From Humulus lupulus (taxonomy: Eukaryota > Streptophyta > Magnoliopsida > Rosales > Cannabaceae), in assembly GCF_963169125.1 (NCBI RefSeq), contig NC_084802.1, positions 15,996,896-16,060,895 of the forward strand: a stretch of 64,000 nucleotides of DNA, given 5' to 3'. The notes under the pieces were generated by a model. It had not been told where the DNA came from. It did no database searches and saw only the letters and a list, made by a program, of their open reading frames with translations. Shown one piece after another: positions 55,985 to 64,000 of the stretch. The position numbers and the translations under genes are program-made. How positions within the stretch are numbered: the stretch's first letter is position 1; the number at the start of each line of letters is the position of its first letter.

Positions 55985-57120
55985 TATACAAAATTTACTC
56001 ATCTTAAAAAACTTGTTTATTGAAGAAGCTCCAATTTTTGAAAGTGTTTTCAAGTAAGATTTCTAAGTCATTTTCGAAAATCACAAGTAGATTTTCTATT
56101 TTTTTTCAAAAAAATTCCAACTTTTTTTTGTTATGTAGGATTTGAAATTCACATAGATGAGTAAATCATATTTCTCTTGAAAAACTTGTTTAGTGAAAAC
56201 CCACAAGAATTATTTTTTTGAAAGTGTTTGATGAAAAAGCTCTAGATTTTTCATAGTGTTCATTGTAAGATTTTCAATCATTTTTTTGCTTTCTTTATTT
56301 TTACAAAAAAATTATCATCTATTTCTCCAATTTCATATTTCGAAATTCACTACTAGAGCTTTTTTTTTTTTAAAAAAAAAAAAGTTCAACTTAGTTTTAT
56401 TTGTCTTGTAGGATTTGAAATTCAAAAAAATGACTAAATTTTATTTCTCTTGAAAACTTGTTTAGTAAAATCTCACAAGAATAATTTTAAAAAAAAATGA
56501 TTGATGAAAAAGTTCTAGATTTTTCATAGTGTTTCTTGCAAGATTTTCAATCATTTTTGTGATTTCTTTATTTTTACAAACAATTTATCATCTATTTCTC
56601 CAATTTCATATTTCGAAATTCACTACTAGATCTTTTTTTTTTAAAAAAAAAAATCCAACTTAGTTTTATTTGTCATGTAGGATTTGAAATTAAAAAAGAT
56701 GACTAAATCTTTTTTCTCTTGAAAAATTTGTTTAGTAAAAACTCACAAGAACATTTTTTTTAAAGTGTTTGATGAAAAAGCTCTAGATTTTTCATGGTGT
56801 TTCTTGTAAGACTTTCAATCATTTTTGTGCTTTCTTTATTTTTACATATTTCGAAATTCACTACTAGAACTTTTTTTTTCTTTTAAAAAAGATTCAAACT
56901 TATTTTTATTTGTTATGTAGGATTTGAAATTAAAAAAGATGAGAATCTTATTTCTCTTGAAAAACTTGTTTAGTAAAAACCCACAAGAATAATTTCGCAA
57001 GTGTTTGATGAAAAAGCTCAAGATATTTTAAAGTGTTTCATTTAAGATTCTCAATTTTTTTTTTCTTTATACTTACAAACAAATTATCATATTTTTCTCC
57101 TATTTTAAAATTCGAAATTG
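55985..57120 (+). repeat. 240-275-bp tandem array, about four and a half units
   Basis: Units share TTTCTCTTGAAAAACTTGTT, GATGAAAAAGCTCTAGATTT, ATTTCGAAATTCACTACTAG, T/A homopolymer runs and TATGTAGGATTTGAAATT. The last phrase starts near 56134, 56407, 56677 and 56917. Units differ by small indels, mostly in the homopolymers. Confidence 0.9.
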
Positions 57121-57597
57121 AATGGTACGTTTTATTTTATTTTGTTCTTATGATACTATACTTGAGTGAAAAAGATTTCTCTATTGTAGTTCGACTCTAA
57201 TGAAGAAAGATGTTGCATAGCTTCATGGATTGCATGGTCAAATTTCAACAAAAATAAAGCAAAATTATTGAAAGATGTTCGAGAGTTCATTTCAAGCATA
57301 GGAATATAGTACTAGAGACATGGATCTTTACTTCATGTTATGAAGTGACTTTTGTTATTCTCAATCAAGTTGTGTAAAATAAAGAAATTTTTATTATTAT
57401 TTATCATTTTTGAGAAATTAGAAGATGATCAATATTTGGGAGAAGTTGAATAGTTTACTTCTAAATTACTTATTTATTAACAATATTAAAAACATAAGTT
57501 TTAATGTTTATTGGAAGTTTAAAATGGTAGTTGTTGACATTAATATCATATTAAATAAATAAAAATAAAAATTATGTATGTTAATTTAGAATTTAAT
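57121..57597. other. AT-rich spacer between tandem arrays
   Basis: No gene or repeat recognised. A short stretch near 57200-57330 has slightly more balanced composition but many stops. Confidence 0.4.
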
Positions 57598-57960
57598 GAT
57601 TAATATATCAACCAATCAAAATTAGAGCATGTTGTTAGAGATTGGAATGGATTTATGGAGACATACATTTAATATAATTAATTGTAATGATCTTAGTTGT
57701 ACACGTTTTTTTATGAGAAATAATTAATAACTCAACCAATCAGAATTAAAGCATGATGTTAAGGAATTGGAATAGATTTATGAAAACATGCATTTAATGA
57801 AATTAGTTGGAATGATCTTAATTGTATACGTTTTTTATGAGAAATGATTAATAACTCAACCAATTAGAATTAAAGCATGATGTTAGGGTATTGAAATGGA
57901 TTTATGAATACATATATTTAATGAAATTAGTTGACATTTTTTAAATTAATTGCACACATT
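57598..57960 (+). repeat. 125-bp tandem repeat, three units
   Basis: AACCAATCAGAATTAAAGCATGATG-type phrases start at about 57609, 57735 and 57858. Each is followed by GGAATGGATTTATG, CATTTAATGAAATTAG and TTGTACACGTTTTTTATGAG. Confidence 0.85.
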
Positions 57961-58104
57961 TTTTAAGATAAATTTTATTTATATATATATATATTTACAC
58001 AAACTAACTCAACAAAACTTGTTTTCTATTAGAAAAGTTAAATATATTTCGAAATTTGTTTGAAATTTAAATTAAAAATTAGTAATTAAATATCAATGCA
58101 TAGT

Positions 58105-58900
58105 AACTCAATGCTTGAAACCCTAATTATGCAAATTAATTGAACTTCCCCAATTCTCAAAACTATATTTAATTTTTTTTTTAAAAAAAACAATTATTCT
58201 TTGTAACTGAAATTAGGGTTTAAAAAATAATTTAATAAATTTTAATTTAATGCTAGAGTTGGTTAGACTCTTTGAATATGAAAATGTGCATTTAATATTT
58301 AAGATATATTCAATATTTAAATTTTCAAAATAATTATTACTGTAAACCCTAATTATGCAAATTAATTTAACTTTCCCAATTATCAATACTATATTTATTT
58401 TATGTTTTAAAAAATTATTATTCTCTCTAATAAATATAGTAGTCGAAATATGTGTTAAATAATTTAATAAATTTGTATATAATGTTAGGATATAGATACT
58501 TGGTTAGAGTCTTTGAATATGAAAATGTGTATTTAATATTTAAGATATATTCAATATTTAATTTTTCAAAATAATAATTAATGTAAACCATAATTATAAA
58601 AAATAATTGAACTTTCCCAATTCTCAATACCATATTTAGTTTTTTTTTAAATTATTCTCTCTAATAAATGTAGTAGCCGAAATATAGGTTTAATAAAATT
58701 AATTTAATAATTTTTTATTTTATACTAGGATATAGATAGTTGGTTAAAGCTTTGAATATGAAAATGTGCATTTTATATTTAAGATATATTCAATATTTAA
58801 TTGTTCAAAATAATAATTAGTGTAAACCCTAATTATGCAAATTAATTGAACTTTCTCAATTCTCAATACTATATTTTTATATTTAAATTGATTATATTAA
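58105..58900 (+). repeat. 235-bp tandem repeat, about three and a half units
   Basis: AAACCCTAATTATGCAAATTAATTGAACTTTCCCAATTCTCAATACTATATTT-type sequence recurs at about 58119, 58344, 58585 and 58826, with a TTTGAATATGAAAATGTGCA block in between. Note that AAACCCTAA here is a single phrase per unit, not a telomere repeat. Confidence 0.85.
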
Positions 58901-58954
58901 TATTAAAATGAAGAAAGACATTAAACACACATGAGATGAAAAGTCATCAAAATA

Positions 58955-59775
58955 ATTGACTAGTAAGTTTATACTTACAAATTTCGAAATTATAATAACA
59001 TTTAATATATTAGTGGGGTGGTTGAAAAGTTGAAACTTACAAATTTTGAAATTATAATAGCATTTAATATAATTTCAAAATTTTGAAAATATGTCTAGGT
59101 TCTATGAACCTTTGCCTTATAATTAAATACACATGACATGAAGAGTCACCAGAATGTTTAACCAATAGAACTTCACTTTAAAAAATTGAAATTATAATAG
59201 CATTTAATATTATTAATGGGGTGATTGAAAATTTGAAATTATTATATTATATTTAAACATGATAATAGGAGTTACACAATAACATTTATTAATTAATTTC
59301 AAAATTCATACAAAAAATGAGAGAATTAAAGAAAGTAATTATTGTATGATAATATAATTGTTATAAATTTTTAAAATGTATGTGTTTTTATGGGAAGTTG
59401 AAAAGTTGTAATTTTAAGAAATTTCTATAATTTCTTTATTATAAATTTCAAAATATATGTGTGCTTCTTGGAACATTTTCTTTTTAATTATTCATGCAGT
59501 GTAATAAATGTATTGATAATCGTATTGGAAAATTATGATTGATTTTTTGGTGAAAAAATAGATAATTTCGAAAATATGTGTAGATTCTATGAACATTTGC
59601 TTTTTAATTAAACACACAAGACATGAAGAGTCACCAGAATGTTTAAACAATAGAACTAATCTTAAATTTTTTGAAATTATAATAGCATTTAATATCATTA
59701 ATGCGGTGGTTGAAAATATTAAATATTGCATTATATTTAAACATGATAATAGGATTTAGATGATAACAACTAATA
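58955..59775 (+). repeat. Long direct repeat, two main copies
   Basis: GAAATTATAATAGCATTTAAT, AATATGT(C/G)TAGGTTCTATGAAC, ACATGAAGAGTCACCAGAATG and AAACATGATAATAGGA recur in the same order at about 59040-59270 and 59550-59755. A partial unit lies at about 58975-59090. Confidence 0.75.
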
Positions 59776-60273
59776 ATGAATAACAAATGAGAGAATTAAT
59801 GAAATTAATATCAGAAGTTGAACAATTTACATCCATAATAATTATTTTTTATGTAAAAAATTATGAATTTCGAAATACTATTGGATTTATTTTATTTTTT
59901 GCATTAAAATATGGTTTTTCAAAAATATGTATAGGTTCTATGAAACTTTGCCTTTTAAATTGAACATGTCATTTAATAAGTGTACATAAAGTTGTGTTGG
60001 TAGAATAAACGTGGATTAATTCATTTATGAAAATATATAACTATTATATTTATTTTTATTGTTTTATTGGGAAGATGAATATGTCACTTTCAAATGAAAA
60101 ATTGTATTTCTAATGAAACATGCAATGCTTTGTTCTATGAATATTGAAATTCAAATGTTCCCACATTTTCAAAATTAAATTTTAAAATTGTAAATAATAA
60201 ATCGAATTATTAGTATATAATATGATTTTATACATGCCGAAATTTGTGTAATAAATATAAAAATGATTTTTTT
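59776..60273. other. AT-rich spacer, no gene seen
   Basis: A single degenerate echo of the neighbouring repeat (TATGTATAGGTTCTATGAAAC near 59926) and otherwise featureless AT-rich DNA. Confidence 0.4.
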
Positions 60274-60972
60274 TTAAACTATCTCAAATCTACATATTGG
60301 AAAAAATTTGCTAGTTTGTAGCCATAGAACAATACATTTCTCATGATATGTGTGTGTGCAAGGTAACTTCGTAGCTTCCAAACCAACATGAACATTCTCA
60401 AAGCAAACAGAACATACAATTTGAACATCTTTATTCAAAACTTTCTCTAATCTTTCAATGGTCTGCTAGCTTGCTGCCACGAGATTAATAGTCATATTAT
60501 CCATGTAATCTTCACTATCAACGTTAGCATCAATGTTAGAATTGTGTTGTGGAGGAAGATCATAAATAAAAACATGAACATCCACTTTTACACAAAAATT
60601 AAAATCCTCTTTGTTCCACATCTTTCGAGCGTGATCAATAATTTTATCAGAAAGAAAAAATATAGAAGGATGGAGATGGGTCTCACCTAGCATCTCGTCA
60701 ATGATAACTTTAGCATGATTATTGTCATTGGCCATCAACGTTTGTCGTGAAAGAAATACAATATTATCGCAACAAATAGAGTCTTCCATGCCGTTGTCGA
60801 CCATCCAATTTGGAAAACTTGGTTCCCTTCTAGTCAGTGGATGGCGTGAAATTTTTGCGAAAATGTGAATGATAAAGAAAGAATCGAAACCTTCACCTAG
60901 TTTGATGGTGTTATTAGTATCACCTGTTACTATTTGGTAGTATGGATCTCCTAGAATTTCAGGAGGAGCCAT
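60274..60972 (-). pseudogene. RING-H2 ubiquitin-ligase pseudogene
   Basis: 168 codons are open from ATG at 60970-60972 and end in TAG at 60466-60468. The same frame then continues with TIERLEKVLNKD and a RING-H2 finger: CSVC, then CTHTYHEKC, ending WLQTSKFFPICRF, with a TAA stop at 60274-60276. The finger keeps seven of eight zinc ligands: where CPxCR is expected it has FPICR, so the seventh ligand is Phe. The N-terminal 160 residues resemble the variable part of plant RING1-like E3 ligases with an acidic tail. The stop and the lost Cys both argue for a dead gene. A short product without the RING could still be translated. Confidence 0.7.
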
Positions 60973-61844
60973 AATTGTGGGCTAGAATGGTTACTTTTTC
61001 ATTATAACTATAAGCAAAAGATGAGATGTGTAGAGAATATAAGAGGATGAGATCTATAAAATATATAGAAAAAACTTGTGTGTTAAAATAAAATAGAGAG
61101 AATAAAAGATTAAAATTTATTATTTTTTTAATAAAAATTATAGGTACAATTAATAACAGTGGTTGAAATATGCTACATGATAAAAACATAGGGAAGATAA
61201 ATAGTGGTCACTTGGTGACATGGATAAGTTACCATCATAATTTCTATTGATATGATTATTTAATTTAGAATATTATTTTTTAGATTTTAAATAAGCGATA
61301 ATTAAATTATAAATTAAATTTTGTTTATTAATAAATTTAAGTTAATATTATATTTTGGTTGTTTTATTAAATTCTCAAAAGTTATTTGGTTCTTAATAAA
61401 AATTAATCAAATTGTTAAATATCTCTCAATCATAAAATTAGAAAGTTTTACCTTATCAAATTTGTACTTAATTTCAATTTTTTAAATTCATTAAATTAAA
61501 AAATTGTGCTAATTGTATTAAATTGCATAAATTATTATTGTTATTTTTTATTTTTTAAAAATAATAAGGCCAAACGTACGTGTACATGCATACAAAATTT
61601 AAGTTTTCGTTGAGGGTGATTAATCTATTGTTAGTTTCATTTTTTAGGGTAATCTTGGATTGAAATTTTTAGATTCATGTAATGTACATTAAAATTTTAT
61701 TTGGCAATTTTTTTCAAAAAAAGGAAATGAGCAAAACTATTTCTTTTAAGAACAAAATTTTAAGTTATGTTAAAAAAAAGATATATATTTACCCAACAAG
61801 ATATACCTAGAGTTACACTTAATATACATGTTCCTTTAGAATGT
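60973..61844. other. AT-rich spacer upstream of the RING pseudogene
   Basis: Would hold the pseudogene's old promoter. The hydrophobic 76-codon frame at 60959-61189 overlaps it and has no recognisable motif. Confidence 0.45.
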
Positions 61845-62220
61845 GATCCGATCCTGATCTCATATTACTAAAAAACATCGAACGAAGTAGACCTAATTAT
61901 GACATAATGAATTGTTCCAATGTACCATAGTCACCGTGATAACAATTACTACTGCTAGAGTCTCAAATAGTTATCCTATAGAGTAAGATAGAGTTATGAC
62001 TTTAGAAGGTGATCCAAATTGATCTTATATTACTAAGTATCGCATAGTCTTGGATAGTTCTCCTATAGGTTTTTAGTTGAGACAGTAGAGACTTTAGAAG
62101 ATGATCCGATCTCGAACTAATATTACTAGATAGCGTTGCACCAAGCATACCTCATTATGACATAATGAACCGTTCCAATGTATCCTAGTCAACCAATACT
62201 ACCGTTAGAGTCTCAGATAG
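61845..62220 (+). repeat. Imperfect tandem repeat, about 120-250 bp
   Basis: GTGATCCGATCCTGATCTCATATTACTA-type phrases start near 61850, 62009 and 62099. TTATGACATAATGAAYYGTTCCAATGTA occurs near 61898 and 62155, and GAGTCTCARATAGTT near 61959 and 62208. The middle unit is shortened. No coding frame. Confidence 0.7.
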
Positions 62221-62225
62221 TTGTT

Positions 62226-62584
62226 TGTAATGCCCCAAATTTCCTAATGAGGTTTAGGACCTTGATTAGGAGGTCGGGAAGGGCATAATTGATGTTATTA
62301 AATGATTATATGTATGTTTATGTGAATTATATTATTATATGATGAAAAATGCATGCATATGGGTCCACATTTTTTTATAAGGGCATTTTGGTAATTTGGC
62401 CTGTTGAGGGCGTGATTGTGTATTTTCATGCATGTGGGTGAATTATAAATAATACCACATTATATGTGGATTTGTTCAAGCCATTCGACATGAGACGATC
62501 ATGGAATGAAAGTTATCGATCTAGTCATAACGGGGTTAGTTTCGAGCCTCAGGGTGAGTCTCGGGGTAATTTGGTGATTAGAAC
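62226..62584 (+). repeat. Left part of a third Tekay-type LTR
   Basis: It starts TGTAATGCCCCAAATTTCC and matches the first ~350 bases of the LTRs at 12235 and 49926. It breaks off at GTGATTAGAAC where the Tat LTR begins; the rest of the LTR is not in the window. Confidence 0.85.
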
Positions 62585-63361
62585 TGTTGACGCGATTTTT
62601 CGCCAATAGATAATTATACGGATAAATAGGATGGATTAGTGCTGATTGATAAACTGTAATATGAAAATGATAGTAATCTATAATGTGGAGATTAATTGCA
62701 AGGAAAAGATGGTCACTCCTTTTTTAGGTGGTTCGGAGGTTAAAATCCGCCTAGTCCACCAGTCGATATTATTGATATTTCCTTACTATTTCTTACAAAG
62801 TATTTGCTTTTCAAGAAGAAGCAAACCCCTTGCACTACCCAGGGTTTCGATATTTATAGGAGATTGATCTCTGAGTAGGTATTGGGGTCATCCCGTGATC
62901 TTTTCATCCATCATGTCATTTATGTGACACCGATGATTAGTTCCTAAAAATTACAGTGAAGTGTGGTCTAATCAATAGGTAAAGATGGGTAATGGGCCGC
63001 ATGACCCAAATCAAGCGTGGGATGTCTGAACGCGCACGTTTATACTGCGTATCCGAGAATTCAGGAATGGAACAGACACGTGATGTCTGGTATATGCACG
63101 TTTATATTACGTGGTTGACTTTATAAGGATTCGGGGGTGTCATACCCCTGATGCACCACGAGCTTAATGTGGCGCTAGCTCATGGCTTCTATTATGTCGA
63201 CACAATGGCTCAACGCACGGAGCAGCTAAATGATCCCTCAGCTCGGGCTGGTTGTTTAGGGGTCCGTAACGATCAGCTCCGAGTGGACGGTTGACACGTG
63301 GTAGATCGATTTAGGCCCTGTTCTAGCCCGCCAAAGTGTGTGCGGATATTCAGGGCGTACA
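62585..63361 (-). repeat. 3' LTR of the right-hand Tat-type element
   Basis: It begins TGTTGACGCGATTTTTCGCC on the plus strand and ends GGGCGTACA. It is homologous in reverse to the solo LTR at 26204-26956, and has a minus-strand TATAAATAT near 62850. The frame at 62646-62867 is inside it and not a gene. Confidence 0.85.
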
Positions 63362-63390
63362 TTTGCCCCCCAAGCCCCTGCTCGTGACCT

Positions 63391-63400
63391 ATGACGTCAT
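63391..63400 (+). promoter_or_regulatory. ATGACGTCAT palindrome, bZIP-type site
   Basis: A perfect 10-base palindrome with the TGACGTCA core recognised by plant bZIP factors. It lies 30 bases inside the element from the LTR and about 50 bases before the antisense open frame. Function inferred. Confidence 0.4.
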
Positions 63401-63448
63401 CTTTGATCTTCACAGCGGGGGCTTTTAAACTTCCCTTTCGAGGAGTAC

Positions 63449-64000
63449 GTGACCAACCTTAGGTCGTGGCCCTCCCTTTTGGAGGGTGTAGTCGCTCCAG
63501 GACTTAGACAATATGTAGATGAGTCCAGTCCTGAGGTAGATCCAAACCCAGAACCCTTTCTGATTCGTGAAGTAATAACCTTAGACTCCCCTATAGAAGT
63601 TCCAAGGCCGGAGGTCGTGGCAATAGATTCCTCCTCCAACTCGGAGGGTAGGACTTTTTCAATACACCTTTAGATTTCTCTTATAATAAAACAACCTTAC
63701 ATGTATGCTGACGTTCCTTTCTTTTTGCTTCAGGCGAGGAGATGGCACAACCTGGAGATAGCGCCATGCAATCCATCTTCCAGGGGGAAACCCTTCCTCC
63801 AGACCATCCGGGCCATTGGTCAAGAGATCCCGGTTGACCAAGAAGACTCCTGCCTCCGGGACAACCTCCAAGTCCCCCGCCAAGGGGAGAAGTCAGATCC
63901 CCGCCTCCACAAGGAGTATGCCTCCACCTCCCCCGCGACCTCCAGCCCTTACTCGGGAACAAGAGGCACTAGCTGGAACTCCGTCAGTCCCCGCTCCCAT
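63449..64000 (+). CDS. Start of the Tat antisense gene, partial
   Basis: An ATG at 63449 opens a 74-codon frame (MTNLRSWPSLLEGVVAPG...) rich in Glu, Pro and Ser. A GGTAGG donor-like site at about 63647 and a CTTCAG acceptor-like site near 63734 suggest an intron. After that several frames stay open to the window edge; one gives a Pro-rich stretch (RSMPPPPPRPPALTREQ). By position it corresponds to the antisense gene of the left Tat element, but too little is present to see the PF04195-like domain. Exon phase is uncertain. Confidence 0.4.

Larger units (their letters stand above)
62585..64000 (-). mobile_element. Tat-type element, 3' end only, runs off the window
   Basis: The LTR at 62585-63361 is followed by a minus-strand polypurine tract (TTGGGGGGCAAA) and by plus-strand coding sequence, the same arrangement as at 6199-11019. 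So this is the 3' end of a minus-strand element inserted into the Tekay LTR at AGAAC (62580-62584). The other end lies outside the window. Confidence 0.8.

Noticed and set aside
58110..58860. AAACCCTAA phrases as interstitial telomere repeats
   Set aside because: Only one copy of the phrase per 235-base unit, never in tandem, so it is not telomeric.
60959..61189. Hydrophobic 76-codon minus-strand frame
   Set aside because: It overlaps the start of the RING pseudogene in another frame. The hydrophobicity comes from T-rich sequence, and no family is recognised.

Overview
The window looks like nuclear DNA of a flowering plant, most likely a dicot. It is AT-rich, carries intron-containing and receptor-kinase genes of plant type, and is dominated by plant LTR retrotransposon lineages (Tat, Tekay/Del and Tork) with MULE-, Helitron- and CACTA-like DNA transposons. 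I cannot name the species; a rosid is only a guess. I see no tRNA, rRNA, CRISPR or prokaryotic feature.

Layout, left to right. 1-4.7 kb: AT-rich DNA with a 1.4-kb minisatellite built on TTTAAATTT-type units. 5.1-24.5 kb: a nest. A Helitron-like element (minus strand) holds a 380-bp Mutator-type foldback MITE and an 18.1-kb Tat-lineage gypsy element. The Tat element has LTRs at 6199-7049 and 23436-24300, a 5-bp target duplication ATTTG, and lies on the minus strand. It carries degenerate gag, protease, RT, two RNase H domains and the start of integrase, a spliced gene in antisense (plus strand), and a 62-bp tandem array. Inside it sits a plus-strand Tekay/Del element whose 3' part is missing; the two elements meet head-on inside their integrase genes at about 18835. 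25.5-27.1 kb: a second Helitron-like element carrying a solo Tat-type LTR.

27.3-42.0 kb: the only clear host gene cluster, three minus-strand G-type lectin receptor-like kinases (LECRK type). The first is broken by a one-base frameshift, and the second and third are intact. A complete Tork-type copia element with one uninterrupted 1326-codon gag-pol frame and LTRs differing at five positions in 528 sits 265 bp upstream of the second gene, in the same orientation.

43.4-53.2 kb: more transposon debris. This includes a solo copia LTR, a second foldback MITE with 9-bp duplications, a 1.6-kb MULE-like element that has picked up GC-rich sequence, a copia RT fragment, and a perfect solo Tekay LTR flanked by TATAT. 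53.3-60 kb: a CACTA-like end full of hairpin repeats, a broken Ulp1 (C48) protease fragment, and four successive AT-rich tandem-repeat families. 60.3-61.0 kb: a RING-H2 ubiquitin-ligase pseudogene. 61.8-64 kb: part of a third Tekay LTR, interrupted by the 3' end of another minus-strand Tat element whose antisense gene runs off the window.

The LECRK proteins would act at the plasma membrane as lectin-domain receptors with a cytoplasmic Ser/Thr kinase. Everything else is mobile DNA or its decay products. The points most worth a second look are the copia LTR reading toward LECRK gene 2, the GC-rich palindromic cassette that differs between Tekay LTR copies, the Tat antisense gene with its own promoter-like region, and the regularly reused GTAAC-TG-GTTAC motif inside the MULE-like element.
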